Shown: positions 16,875-26,276, numbered from the stretch's first letter. The stretch: DNA of 41,501 nt from Planctomycetota bacterium (GCA_028825265.1 JAPKAM010000011.1:1-41501); one strand, 5' to 3'. Notes: generated by a model not told the origin, from the sequence alone. Program-made: numbers and translations.

Positions 16875-17546
16875 ATGAAAATCTGCCTGCTACTACTGCT
16901 GATGGCCCAGGTCCCCGAACCGACCCATATCGACCAGATTGTCGAAGGCTGGACGATCCGGGTCGAAAAGAAGCTGCTCCGACAGGATCCTGATCTCGCC
17001 GCCGAGGCGCTCTCTCTCATCGAGATGCAACTACGAGACCTGGTCTGGGTTCTACCGCCGAAACGAATTGAGGAACTCCAGCGAGTGAAGATCGTGATGG
17101 ACCTCGATCGTCGCGGGATCAAGGGCCTCCAGTACCATCCAGATCTCAACTGGCTCAAGAACGGAGGACATGCACTCGACCTTCACAAGGTGGTTCATAT
17201 CCCCCAGGCTCGCTCCTATGTCCATCTCAAGAGATCCAATGTTCAGCCATGGGTGATGCTTCACGAGATGGCCCATGCATGGCATGACCAGATCATCACC
17301 TTCGAAGACCCTGAAATCATCGATGCCTTCGAGCAAGCGGTCTCATCGAAAAGGTACGAGAATGTCCTTCACATCAATGGACGAGAGCGGCGCCACTACT
17401 CCTTAACCGATCACAAGGAGTACTTCGCCGAGGGCACCGAGGCCTTCGTCGGCACCAATGACTTCTACCCTTTCGTCAAACCAGAGCTCAAGGAACACGA
17501 TCCAAAGCTGTACAGGATCATGGAGAAGATCTGGGGAAGGAAATAA
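16875..17546 (+). CDS. ATLF-like zinc metallopeptidase
   Basis: 223-residue zinc metallopeptidase resembling the anthrax-toxin lethal-factor-like (ATLF, M34-related) domain found widely in environmental bacteria. HEMAH (H130, E131, H134) gives two zinc ligands and the catalytic Glu; E186 in KEYFAEGTEAF, followed by GTNDFYPFV, is the expected third-ligand region and the family signature. A GTG at 16845 opens the frame, but ATG 16875 has CGAGGA just upstream and starts a short hydrophobic signal-like segment (MKICLLLLLMAQ), so it is preferred. The next gene starts 4 bp after its stop, giving an operon with a glycoside-hydrolase-like protein. Substrate unknown. Confidence 0.8.
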   Translation: MKICLLLLLMAQVPEPTHIDQIVEGWTIRVEKKLLRQDPDLAAEALSLIEMQLRDLVWVLPPKRIEELQRVKIVMDLDRRGIKGLQYHPDLNWLKNGGHALDLHKVVHIPQARSYVHLKRSNVQPWVMLHEMAHAWHDQIITFEDPEIIDAFEQAVSSKRYENVLHINGRERRHYSLTDHKEYFAEGTEAFVGTNDFYPFVKPELKEHDPKLYRIMEKIWGRK

Positions 17547-17550
17547 TAGG

Positions 17551-20403
17551 ATGCCCACCATCATCTCGCAGTTGTTGCTGATCACGATCGGAAGTAGTTT
17601 CATCGTGCCAGGCATTTCTTCCATTGAAGATCTCGATGCCGAACCGATCATCTCCCTAGCCCAACGAACCGATTGGCTGATCGATCCATCGCCATACGTC
17701 GCAGGGGTCTACCGTGGCGATAATGAACAGGAATTGATCCTATCCAACGGACTGGTGAGACGTACTTTTAGAATTTTCCCCAATCTCGCGACCGTCGCTC
17801 TCGATCATCTGATCACCGGCGAATCGGTTCTGAGATCGGTTCGACCCGAGGCCAGAATCACCATCGATGGAGTGACCTGGAATATCGGTGGACTCCTCGG
17901 CCAACCGAATCACGCATTTCTTCGGCCCGAATGGGTCGAGAAAATGACCACAGACCCAGCGGCTTTCCAGTTGACCGGTTGGGAAGTCGGTCCCATCGAA
18001 GAGCGCATGGCGTGGAAGCGAGTTCGCCATCATGCCCCGGACGCAACGTGGCCTCCTGCAGGGGTAGCCGTGCGGTTTGACCTGCAGGGCCCGCCGCCGG
18101 CGGCGCTGGGCTCGAAACGGAATTTGCCCAGTTCAGAAGGTCGAAAGGCGCTGATCATCGACCAATTCAAGATCCTCGACCCCGCTTGGAGACTCCATCT
18201 CAGTTCCAGGGATCCCGACGCTTCCTTCCACAATGAAGGGAAACCGGGAGAAATTCGATCTCATGAAAACCTGGTGGTTTCTGCGGAACGAGATCTTCCC
18301 AAAGAAGTTGGACTGGTCGAGTTGACCCTCGATGTCGGAACCGATCGAAGCAAGAGTTGGGGCCCAGGGATTTCGCTGATCTGGCCAGATCGAGTGATCC
18401 AGTATTCCCTGCGTCCCGGTGAGGGCGGCTTTGGCCGATGGGATGGCGAAGAAACGGTTCGCACTGGCCCCCTCGGATTTGATCTCTCTCAACCGATCAC
18501 GATACGAATGGCCATCGAGAAGAATGTGATTCACCTCGCATGGAAACAGAAGAATACGCAGTGGAATATGGGGGGGAAGATTTCCATTCCTGCCGAAGCA
18601 GGGCCGCCGCTTCGAGTCCGTATTGGCAAGAGTGGCATCGATGGAAGTCAGCGAGATTTCTCGGGCACCGAAGGTGATGAAGTTCGACTGCGATTGATTC
18701 GATTTGCAGCGTACAGCGCCTTTGATCCGTCTCGGATGAAGCAGCCCCGCTTAGATACGGCTGAACCACTGAAGGTCTCGGTTCATTACGAACTTTATGA
18801 CGGCTTGCCCTGTTTCAGCAAATGGATCGAAATCGAGAATACAACCTCACAAAAGATCGTCATCGATGAATTCACCAGTGAAATCCTCGCAGCCGTCGAA
18901 CACACATCTCGCGTCGAGGAACGGGGGACTCACTTTCCCCCACCGAATATTTTGGTGGAAACCGATTATGCCTTCTCGGGGATGGATCCAGAAACCGTAT
19001 CCAGGTTCTCGGTGCACTGGGTCGAAGACCCACTCTATTCCAGCCAGGTGAATTATCTTCGAGCGACCCCTTGCTTGCTCGAGGTACGCCCCACCATCGG
19101 TCCGGCTCAAGATCTCCTCAGTGGCGAGCGATTCCGCTCCTTTCGTGCCTTCATCCTCCCCTACGATGGCACTGACAGGGAAAGAAAAGGACTCGCCCAC
19201 CGGCGTATGTATCGAACCATTGCTCCCTGGACCACCGAAAATCCGTTGATGATGCATGCTCGGTACGCCGACTGGGATCGAGTCAAATTGGCCATCGATC
19301 AATGCGCTGAAGTGGGTTTCGAGATGGTCATCATGACCTTTGGAAGCGGCTTCCAGATCGAAAATGACACCCCGGAGTATCTCGATAAGATGAAGGGATA
19401 CGCCGACTATGCCCGCAAGAAAGGGGTAGAGATCGGTGGCTATTCATTGCTATCGAGTCGGTCCGTCGGCGGCGGTAACGACATCGTTTCGCCAGCGGGA
19501 ACATCACCAACCCATGGTTCCTGCCCGGCCCTCGCCAGCGACTGGGGGCAAGAGTACTTCCGCAAGCTATACCAGTTCTTCGATCAAACCGGTATGCGGC
19601 TACTCGAACACGATGGCTCCTATCCCGGAGATGTCGATGTCACCGAGAGACTCCCCCTTCAGAAGGGAGCAAAAGACTCGCGCTGGGTGCAGTGGAAAAT
19701 TATCACCGATTTTTACAAGTGGTGTCGAGCCAAGGGTGTCTACCTGAATGTTCCCGATTACTACTACCTGGCAGGATCCAACAAATGCGGTATGGGATAC
19801 CGGGAGGTCAACTGGAGTTTACCGAGGGCACAACAGGTGATTCACTCCCGACAAAACATTTTTGATGGGACCTGGACCAAGAGTGGCTCGATGGGCTGGA
19901 TGTTCGTTCCCTTGACCCAGTACCACGGCGGCGGTGCTGCTGCGACGATCGAGCCTCTATCAGAACACCTGAATCACTATCAACGCATGATGATGAGCAC
20001 TCTCGGGGCCGGTGTTCAAGCTTGCTACCGAGGCCCACGGTTATTTGACAGCGATGAAACCAGATCGATGGTCAAAGAGAGCGTCGATTGGTTCAAAAAA
20101 CATCGCACGGTACTCGAGGGCGATCTGATTCACCTGCGAAGAGCCGATGCCAGGGATCTCGACTACTGGTTGATGGTGGCTCCGCAGGGTCAGGAAAAGG
20201 GACTCCTGATGCTGTTCAATCCTCTCGACCAGTCGATCACCAGAACGATTCGAATTCCTCTCTACTACACAGGGCTGGTCGATCAAACGTTGGTTCGCAT
20301 CGAGGACGGTACAGCTGATGAACGTTCGATTCGCAAGGATGGCTCCATCGATTTGGAGGTCACCATCGATGCGGGTGGGTTCAGTTGGATCACCTTCGAA
20401 TAG
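17551..20403 (+). CDS. alpha-galactosidase-like (GH36/GH27-like) exported hydrolase with inserted lectin-like domain
   Basis: 950-residue exported protein. The frame is open from 17458, but ATG 17551 follows GGGGAAGG and begins a signal peptide. N-terminal beta-sandwich (about 50-210) with GLVRRTFRIFPNLATVALDHL resembles the N-domain of GH36-type enzymes. A concanavalin/LamG-like stretch (about 210-395) interrupts it, then the beta-sandwich resumes (VHYELYDGLPCFSKWIEIEN). A TIM-barrel-like region follows (about 575-850), with FEMVIMTFGSG and LLEHDGSYPGD, where D688 is a candidate nucleophile, then a C-terminal beta domain. It probably cleaves an alpha-linked sugar polymer or sulfated glycan outside the inner membrane. 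The assignment rests on fold-level patterns only and the exact family is uncertain. Confidence 0.65.
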   Translation: MPTIISQLLLITIGSSFIVPGISSIEDLDAEPIISLAQRTDWLIDPSPYVAGVYRGDNEQELILSNGLVRRTFRIFPNLATVALDHLITGESVLRSVRPEARITIDGVTWNIGGLLGQPNHAFLRPEWVEKMTTDPAAFQLTGWEVGPIEERMAWKRVRHHAPDATWPPAGVAVRFDLQGPPPAALGSKRNLPSSEGRKALIIDQFKILDPAWRLHLSSRDPDASFHNEGKPGEIRSHENLVVSAERDLPKEVGLVELTLDVGTDRSKSWGPGISLIWPDRVIQYSLRPGEGGFGRWDGEETVRTGPLGFDLSQPITIRMAIEKNVIHLAWKQKNTQWNMGGKISIPAEAGPPLRVRIGKSGIDGSQRDFSGTEGDEVRLRLIRFAAYSAFDPSRMKQPRLDTAEPLKVSVHYELYDGLPCFSKWIEIENTTSQKIVIDEFTSEILAAVEHTSRVEERGTHFPPPNILVETDYAFSGMDPETVSRFSVHWVEDPLYSSQVNYLRATPCLLEVRPTIGPAQDLLSGERFRSFRAFILPYDGTDRERKGLAHRRMYRTIAPWTTENPLMMHARYADWDRVKLAIDQCAEVGFEMVIMTFGSGFQIENDTPEYLDKMKGYADYARKKGVEIGGYSLLSSRSVGGGNDIVSPAGTSPTHGSCPALASDWGQEYFRKLYQFFDQTGMRLLEHDGSYPGDVDVTERLPLQKGAKDSRWVQWKIITDFYKWCRAKGVYLNVPDYYYLAGSNKCGMGYREVNWSLPRAQQVIHSRQNIFDGTWTKSGSMGWMFVPLTQYHGGGAAATIEPLSEHLNHYQRMMMSTLGAGVQACYRGPRLFDSDETRSMVKESVDWFKKHRTVLEGDLIHLRRADARDLDYWLMVAPQGQEKGLLMLFNPLDQSITRTIRIPLYYTGLVDQTLVRIEDGTADERSIRKDGSIDLEVTIDAGGFSWITFE

Positions 20404-20479
20404 TCTTGCTCATTGCCCGCCATCTGATTTTCGATCAAGATGAACTAACTTGAACCTCGTTTGAAAGACAGGATTATTC

Positions 20480-22288
20480 ATGAAGCTGGCTGCCACACTC
20501 TCACTGTTACTCCTGTGCGGTTTTTCTATCTCCTTGGCGCAGGCTCCTCAGTTCAGCAACGAAACCGCCAGTGCAGGACTCGCCGGAATTACCTTTATTC
20601 CTGGAGTTTATAACCATCCGACCTACACCGGCCCCGTGGTCTGTGGAGATTTTGACCGAGACGGTTGGCAGGACCTATTCGTCCCCAGTGGTGGCGGTGC
20701 TGGAATTCCAGATCACCTTTTCATCAATGATGGTGACGGAACTTTCACCGACGTTGCTGCGCAATGGGGCTTGACCGATGTTCACATGGGTAAGGGAGCC
20801 GCCGTCGGCGACTTCAACAACGATGGGTGGCTCGACATCTACGTCACCAGCGGTGGCAGCGGAATCACTGGCACACCAGGAAACCACCGCCTGTACCGCA
20901 ACTCCGGCAATGAGACCTTCACCAATGTTGCCATCTCTGCGGGAGTCAATGCCACCTCCAGTTCCGAAGACGGCTTTGGATGTTGCTTTGGAGACTATGA
21001 CCTCGACGGAGATCTGGATCTATTCGTAGCGGGATTCGCCAGCAACAACAGTGGTAATCGCCTGTTCAGAAACAATGGCGACGAGACCTTCACCGACATG
21101 ACCTCTTCGATCGGGCTCTTTTCCGGAATCTCCGGAACTTCCGGATTCGCTCCACGGCTGCAAGATATGGATGGTGATCACTATCCGGAACTACTACTGG
21201 TCGCCGATTTCGGTACCAGTCATTACTTCCGCAATAACACCAACGGTACCTTTACCGAAGTGGCTTCCAACGCGAATACCGCCCAGGAAGAAAATGGCAT
21301 GGGCCAAACCGTAGGGGACTACAACAACGATGGCCTTATCGACTGGTACGTCACCTCCATCTATCGGCCCAATATTGGTTGGACCGGCAACAAACTCTAC
21401 ATCAACCAGGGGAATCATTCGTATCAAGAGATCTCTGCAAGTGCCAATGTCGATGACGGCGGTTACGGCTGGGGTGCCATCTCCATCGATGTGGATCACG
21501 ATCGAATGATTGACATCATCGAAACTAATGGTGCTGGAGGTCGGTTCGACAATGAACAGTCCTATTTCTTCCGCAATCTCGGCAACAACACCTTCAACGA
21601 ACAGTCGATTGCATCCGGTTTGGTCCACGACGGTTTTGGTCGAGGGATCTTGAACTTCGACAGCGATAACGACGGCGATCAAGATGTGGTGATCGCGGGT
21701 AATAATGAGGATCTACGTTACTTCAGGAATGACACCCCTGCAGGAGATCGACACTGGGTGAGAATCTTCCTCGATACCGACGGAGATTCGGTCGTGGCCC
21801 CCGATGGCGTCGGTGCCAAGGTGCACGTCATCACAGCCAGTGGCTCGCTGTATCGCTGGATTGATGTGGGTGACAACTTCATCTCTCAAGGCGAGATGTC
21901 CGCACACTTCGGACTGGGAAATGACGACTTGATCAGCGAGATTCGTGTGACCTGGCCCGATGGTACCGTCCAGAGTGGCACCAACTTCTCCGTCGATCAG
22001 GTTATCACGTGGCACCGTGGATCGAATTCGCTCATCCGTGGCGATGCCAACAGTGACCTGATGATCGACATCTCGGATCCGGTGATGATCCTCGGCCACC
22101 TGTTTGGAGGTGGCGGCTTACCCTGTCAGGAAGCCGCCGAGGTCAACGGGGACGGCGTGATCGATATCTCCGATCCAGTCTACCTGCTCGGCTACACCTT
22201 CGGCGGAGGCGCTGCTCCTCCTGCGCCATTCCCCAGCTGTGGAGCGATCGTGCCCAATTATCCCTGTGTCGACCCCGCTTGCCCCTGA
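20480..22288 (+). CDS. exported FG-GAP/VCBS, ASPIC-UnbV protein with C-terminal dockerin-like repeats
   Basis: 602-residue exported protein. Signal peptide about 1-21. Repeated Asp-rich FG-GAP/VCBS blades (CGDFDRDGWQDLFV, VGDFNNDGWLDIYV, FGDYDLDGDLDLFV, VGDYNNDGLIDWYV; about 50-420) predict a Ca-binding beta-propeller. Residues about 424-515 form the ASPIC/UnbV domain, including GVGAKVHV and FGLGNDD...VTWPDG. Then two dockerin-like Ca loops (GDANSDLMIDISDPVMIL and VNGDGVIDISDPVYLL) and a Cys-containing tail ending ACP. Such proteins are thought to mediate adhesion or assembly at the cell surface. The start is ATG 20480 with AGACAGGA upstream. It lies 76 bp after the hydrolase gene, possibly the same transcript. 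Confidence 0.88.
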   Translation: MKLAATLSLLLLCGFSISLAQAPQFSNETASAGLAGITFIPGVYNHPTYTGPVVCGDFDRDGWQDLFVPSGGGAGIPDHLFINDGDGTFTDVAAQWGLTDVHMGKGAAVGDFNNDGWLDIYVTSGGSGITGTPGNHRLYRNSGNETFTNVAISAGVNATSSSEDGFGCCFGDYDLDGDLDLFVAGFASNNSGNRLFRNNGDETFTDMTSSIGLFSGISGTSGFAPRLQDMDGDHYPELLLVADFGTSHYFRNNTNGTFTEVASNANTAQEENGMGQTVGDYNNDGLIDWYVTSIYRPNIGWTGNKLYINQGNHSYQEISASANVDDGGYGWGAISIDVDHDRMIDIIETNGAGGRFDNEQSYFFRNLGNNTFNEQSIASGLVHDGFGRGILNFDSDNDGDQDVVIAGNNEDLRYFRNDTPAGDRHWVRIFLDTDGDSVVAPDGVGAKVHVITASGSLYRWIDVGDNFISQGEMSAHFGLGNDDLISEIRVTWPDGTVQSGTNFSVDQVITWHRGSNSLIRGDANSDLMIDISDPVMILGHLFGGGGLPCQEAAEVNGDGVIDISDPVYLLGYTFGGGAAPPAPFPSCGAIVPNYPCVDPACP

Positions 22289-22307
22289 TCTGGCTGAGCG
22301 TTGCCAA

Positions 22308-23399
22308 TTACTGCAATGATTCCACTGGAGTTTCGACTCCACAATTCTCACAGTTTGGAAGCAAGGTGTGGGTCATCTCCTGGCACGAATCGCACTCACC
22401 AAACAGGCCCGTTCCGCATGAAGGACAGGTGTAGGGTCGTTCAGCCTGCTGCGCTGAACCGGTCACCATCGGCAGAGTGGGTCCCTTTTTTCCCCACACA
22501 ACATCTCGGAAGTGACCTCTTCGGATCGGGAAATCACAGCGGGGGCAGCGGCACTTTTCGTAAGATTCTCTATATCTCCTGAGCAATAGATCTTTGGGCG
22601 GAGCCGATAGATTTTTCAGGGTGTACTTCAAAAACAATCCGACAATCAGGATGGCGACACCGATGGCGATGTACTTGAAGTACTGCATGGGGTAATGCTC
22701 GAAAGCGATGACCCCGACCTCCCAGAAGGTGGCGGTAAGGAATGCAAAAAATATTGGCCGATAGTGGCTTTTCCTGTGCCTCCTGACCAACCAGGCCGCC
22801 AGCAAGAACAGCGGCAATGGAATTCCGAGCTTATAGAAGGCAACCCTGACTCGGTGCGACTCATAGGCATCATTATATTCTTTGATGGCAGGAATATTGT
22901 GCACCCTGATCAGTTCACGTTGTCTTCGAATGTCATCGGTCAGTTCGAATTCCCTCGAATTGCTCTCCGTCACAGCGATGTTCGCGACTTCAAGTTTTTC
23001 CTGGGCAGAAAGAAATCGAGTGCGTGCATTCGCAAGCGCAAGAACATCTTCCTCGGGAGGCTTGTGACCCTGTTCGATACTCAACCTGTGCAAGGATGAG
23101 ATCTCTTCCATCACCTCGCGAGAATTTTCCTTGCTCGCCTTGTAATCCTTCTGAAGATTTCTGTTCCGTTGAAGCTCTCGTGTGACTTCAAGCTTCTGTG
23201 ATAACAGATCGTCGAGAAGATCCTGCGGTCCCTGATCCCGAGAGTCGTAGAAACTCTGTCGATCTGGTCCATCAAGATCGCTCACATCATATCGAAGAAA
23301 TCCGAAGAACCAGATGAGTAACAGAGAAAGCAGCAATGTGAGTGAAACCGACTGTATGCGTTGCCAGCCACTCCCCTTGGACGTCAGATTTCCGGGCAT
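22308..23399 (-). CDS. multi-helix membrane protein with coiled coil and C-terminal zinc ribbons
   Basis: I do not recognise the family. 363 residues: transmembrane helix 1 (about 17-37), a long charged coiled-coil region (about 55-170), two to three more hydrophobic helices (about 185-260), then a Cys-rich cytoplasmic tail with CRCPRC (about 285), CPSCG, CDSC and CENC (about 325-357), i.e. several CxxC zinc-ribbon knuckles. The frame opens at GTG 23408, but AAGGAG overlaps too closely; ATG 23399 sits 8 nt behind it and is preferred. It follows thiC by about 60 bp on the same strand and may be read from the same transcript, but nothing links it to thiamine. A sensor or scaffold role is a guess. 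Confidence 0.75.
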   Translation of the reverse strand: MPGNLTSKGSGWQRIQSVSLTLLLSLLLIWFFGFLRYDVSDLDGPDRQSFYDSRDQGPQDLLDDLLSQKLEVTRELQRNRNLQKDYKASKENSREVMEEISSLHRLSIEQGHKPPEEDVLALANARTRFLSAQEKLEVANIAVTESNSREFELTDDIRRQRELIRVHNIPAIKEYNDAYESHRVRVAFYKLGIPLPLFLLAAWLVRRHRKSHYRPIFFAFLTATFWEVGVIAFEHYPMQYFKYIAIGVAILIVGLFLKYTLKNLSAPPKDLLLRRYRESYEKCRCPRCDFPIRRGHFRDVVWGKKGPTLPMVTGSAQQAERPYTCPSCGTGLFGECDSCQEMTHTLLPNCENCGVETPVESLQ

Positions 23400-23458
23400 G
23401 AGACTCACTCCTTCATTTCGCAGCCTGCTGACCTTGATTTAGCGACCCGCAGGCCTAC

Positions 23459-25282
23459 TCACTTCGAAACTCCATCGGACAGTTCAGGTTCTTCCAGTTG
23501 CATTTTCTTCGCCTCTTGATCATTCACCAGATCGCTGTGGCAAGTTGCGATGGACTCGTCTGTACCCATCGCCTTGCGAGTCTTGGATGCGAGCTGATGA
23601 ATTTCGGAAGGTTCCAGGACGCCACGCTTTTTGAGAATTTCCTGCTGTTCTTCGTTCAGCGCTGCACTGCGGATGGATGCTCCCCGGTCAAATCCATCGG
23701 CCTTGCCGCTGGCGAACTGCTGGATCTCCTTGGAGATACGAACGCTACACCAGTCGTGTCCGCACATAGCGCAGAAATCAGTGTCGACATCGAGATCCTC
23801 ATCATGGAGTGCCCGAGCGGTGTCTGGATCAAAGGAAAGATCGAAATGCTTCTCCCAGTTGAGGGCGGCACGAGCCTTGGTCAGCTCATCGTCTGAATCT
23901 CGGCTTCCTGGAATTCCAAGCGCCACATCGGCGGCGTGTGCGGCAATCTTGTAGGCGATGCAGCCCTGCTTCACATCGTCCTTCTTCGGCAGGCCCAGAT
24001 GCTCCTTGGGAGTGACATAGCAGAGCATCGATGCTCCGTGGTAGCCCGCAGCAGTGGCTCCGATACATGAGGTGATGTGGTCGTACCCGGGAAAGATGTC
24101 GGTCACCAACGGACCGAGCACATAAAATGGAGCGCCGTGGCAAAGCCTTCGTTGCAACTTCATGTTGTATTCGATCTGGTCGAAGGGAACGTGTCCCGGC
24201 CCTTCCACCATCACCTGCACACCATGGGTCCAGGCGATCTCTGTCAGCTGTGCGATGGTCTCCAGCTCGCCCAGTTGCGCCTCGTCACTGGCATCCGCCA
24301 GTCCCCCCGGGCGCAGACCGTCCCCCAGCGAGAAGCTCACATCATACCGACGCATGATCTGGCAGATCTGATCGAAGCAGGTCACCATCGGGTTGTCCTG
24401 GTCGTGGATGATCATCCACTTCGCCAGAAGCGCCCCTCCTCGACTGACGATGCCGATGAGACGTTTCTCGATGTGTGGAATGTGCCAGGGCCGCACACCC
24501 GCATGAATGGTGAAGTAATCGACCCCTTGGGCTGCCTGATGCTCGATGTTCTCGAGGATGATCTTTTGATCGAGATCTTCGATCTTGCGTCCAATGATCA
24601 TCGAGTAGATCGGAACTGTTCCGATCGGCACCGTACTCTCCCCGATCAAAGCTTCTCGACACGCGTCGATATCTCCACCAGTGGAAAGATCCATCGCAGT
24701 GTCAGCACCCCAACGTTGGGACCACTTCAATTTCTCGACTTCTTCTTCGGTGCCCGATGACACCGGAGATGCGCCCATGTTGGCATTGATCTTGGTGCTG
24801 CTGGCTCTGCCGATCGCCATCGGATCAAGTTGGTGGCGAAGGTGCTCTCGATTTGCGGGAATGATCATCCGTCCGGCGGCAATCTCATCTCTTACTTGCT
24901 GCGCAGTCAGATGGCCCTCCCTTTCTGCGACCCTCTCCATCTCAGCCGTGACGATGCCGAGTCTGGCACTCTCTAGTTGGGTGATCGGCTCGAATCCATC
25001 CGGAGTTTTGCAGCGGATGAACTCGCCGATTTCTGGATGATTGTGACCACCACAGCCAACGGTGGGCTCGCTCTTCTCGATCTGCCATCCAGCCGGGAGA
25101 AAATCCCAAGCGGTCTGAACTGAGGGCGCAGGCATTCCCGGAGTATCGGGGGAGGAAAAGGACAGCGGTCCCCCGATGTCGGGTGCATTGGCAAAGGAAC
25201 CTGGATTGGTCCCCTCGGCAGAAGAAGATGGATTATGAGCTCCCCTTAGTGGGAGTGACCAGGAACGATTGTCGTTATTCAC
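23459..25282 (-). CDS. thiC: phosphomethylpyrimidine synthase ThiC
   Basis: Radical-SAM enzyme converting aminoimidazole ribotide to hydroxymethylpyrimidine phosphate in thiamine synthesis. The catalytic core is complete: TQLESARLGIVTAEME (about 103 on), NANMGASPVSS, ADTAMDLSTGGD, DYFTIHAGV, SLGDGLRPG, VEGPGHVP and the C-terminal CxxCx4C cluster motif (C504, C507, C512, binding the 4Fe-4S cluster). The start is GTG 25282, 4 nt after the TPP aptamer. The roughly 100 N-terminal residues are unusual: a Ser/Pro-rich stretch (about 1-50) then a compact part with GCGGHNHPEIGEF (about 76-88), which does not look like the standard ThiC N-domain. Regulated by the adjacent TPP riboswitch. Confidence 0.95.
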   Translation of the reverse strand: MNNDNRSWSLPLRGAHNPSSSAEGTNPGSFANAPDIGGPLSFSSPDTPGMPAPSVQTAWDFLPAGWQIEKSEPTVGCGGHNHPEIGEFIRCKTPDGFEPITQLESARLGIVTAEMERVAEREGHLTAQQVRDEIAAGRMIIPANREHLRHQLDPMAIGRASSTKINANMGASPVSSGTEEEVEKLKWSQRWGADTAMDLSTGGDIDACREALIGESTVPIGTVPIYSMIIGRKIEDLDQKIILENIEHQAAQGVDYFTIHAGVRPWHIPHIEKRLIGIVSRGGALLAKWMIIHDQDNPMVTCFDQICQIMRRYDVSFSLGDGLRPGGLADASDEAQLGELETIAQLTEIAWTHGVQVMVEGPGHVPFDQIEYNMKLQRRLCHGAPFYVLGPLVTDIFPGYDHITSCIGATAAGYHGASMLCYVTPKEHLGLPKKDDVKQGCIAYKIAAHAADVALGIPGSRDSDDELTKARAALNWEKHFDLSFDPDTARALHDEDLDVDTDFCAMCGHDWCSVRISKEIQQFASGKADGFDRGASIRSAALNEEQQEILKKRGVLEPSEIHQLASKTRKAMGTDESIATCHSDLVNDQEAKKMQLEEPELSDGVSK

Positions 25283-25286
25283 AGAA

Positions 25287-25365
25287 CTGCCTTCCCTCCG
25301 CCGGCACGACCCGGATCAGGTTCCACGGGTCCATCTCAGCGTCCCCCAGGACGCGCCCCGAGCAG
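25287..25365 (-). promoter_or_regulatory. TPP riboswitch (THI element) controlling thiC
   Basis: Read on the minus strand, all conserved TPP-aptamer blocks are present: CTGC (P1, 5'), TCGGGGCGCG, a perfect P3 hairpin GCGTCC-TGGG-GGACGC, CTGAGA (plus-strand 25334-25339), ACCTGATCCGGGT, GTGCCGGCGGAGGGAAG, and GCAG closing P1. The 79-nt length is typical. GGAGGGAAGG in its 3' part is the only ribosome binding site for the GTG at 25282, so TPP binding should hide it and block translation directly. Confidence 0.95.
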
Positions 25366-25371
25366 GGGGAT

Positions 25372-25377
25372 AGTGTA
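25372..25377 (-). promoter_or_regulatory. candidate -10 element for thiC
   Basis: TACACT on the minus strand would place transcription start at about 25366, exactly at the first base of the riboswitch. The -35 region at a 17-bp spacer is poor (ATCGCA). Confidence 0.35.
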
Positions 25378-25378
25378 G

Positions 25379-25676
25379 GACGAGACTTGTGCAGTGCGAT
25401 CATCAGAATCTGAATTTTTATGATTTCGTGGAGTCGGGGTCCGGCCTGCTATTGGCACCAAACGCTGCCTCTCTCGCAGCGGAGGCCAAACCGGGCCGGC
25501 AACATTGTAAATCTGTTCTATTCCGAATCGTGGCGGGATGGGATACTGGATGAAGAGTCAGAAGAACCACCGAGACCCATGACCTGGGCATCGGTGATGG
25601 TTCTTTTCAGATTGATGTAGAATCCGCAATCGGAAGACACTGGAAGATTGAAGACATTGAAAGATGAGGTGCACCG
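25379..25676. other. divergent intergenic region between thiC and the small exported protein gene
   Basis: This stretch of about 300 bp holds the upstream part of the thiC promoter and presumably the promoter of the gene at 25677. TAGAAT (about 25617) is a fair -10 for the latter with no good -35. A short open frame at 25420-25620 has no ribosome binding site or recognisable product. I see no RNA gene or repeat here. Confidence 0.4.
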
Positions 25677-26258
25677 ATGAAATATTATGCCCTTCTTACG
25701 ATCGTTGTATCGGCCACCCTCCTCGGCTCTTCCCCGATCGATCCGCCATACCAGACCAACGATCAGCGCATTTCTTCTTATCTGGAGAGAAACCCCGCGA
25801 GTCTCGAGTGGGCGCTGGCTCCAGTTCGGGCCCACATGAAGGCGTACTACAGTGGAGATCTGCAATCCCTTCGCTCCGCATGGAGAAATAATGGCGTCGT
25901 AGAAACCCAGTTCTTCACCATGCCAAACAAAGATGGTTTGACCGAGAGTCAGAATCAGAGAGTTGGCATCGAGAGTTGGACCAAAACCATCGACAGCCAG
26001 ATCCAGAAACTAGGCCTGGGAAATTGGCAGAAAATGCAGCTTCAACCGGATCATGATCTTCACCTGACCCTATTAAACATCTCGGATGTGGGGGCTCTGA
26101 TCCTGGTTGAAGATTCGATGCAGTACAACATGGGCCCCAAGACTCACTCGTCGATCCTCTTCAAGGTGGTCTACAACTCCATGCCCATCTTGTTCAGCCC
26201 GATTTCCCCGGAAGCGATGATCCTGTCGATGAGCCTCGACGCCATGGGTGGCTGCTGA
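25677..26258 (+). CDS. small exported protein of unknown function
   Basis: 193 residues, family not recognised. A Sec-type signal peptide (about 1-18) is followed by a soluble region. Segment ERNPASLEWALAPVRAHMKAYYSGDLQSLRSAWRNNG (about 37-75, given here only in part by key residues W44, H53, Y57, W68) looks helical, then a beta-rich C-terminal half (LHLTLLNI, ALILVEDSMQY, SSILFKVVY) suggests an alpha+beta fold like the SnoaL/NTF2 group, but this is uncertain. GAGGTG lies 5 nt before the ATG. It converges with the sulfatase gene and is a single-gene unit. Confidence 0.7.
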   Translation: MKYYALLTIVVSATLLGSSPIDPPYQTNDQRISSYLERNPASLEWALAPVRAHMKAYYSGDLQSLRSAWRNNGVVETQFFTMPNKDGLTESQNQRVGIESWTKTIDSQIQKLGLGNWQKMQLQPDHDLHLTLLNISDVGALILVEDSMQYNMGPKTHSSILFKVVYNSMPILFSPISPEAMILSMSLDAMGGC

Positions 26259-26276
26259 TCCCGCTGGCACTGGCGG

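Noticed and set aside
20404-20479. Hairpin terminator after the hydrolase
   Set aside because: No GC-rich stem followed by a T run; the gap looks like a normal spacer.
25420-25620. Short gene upstream of the small exported protein
   Set aside because: No ribosome binding site, no motif, sits in a promoter region.
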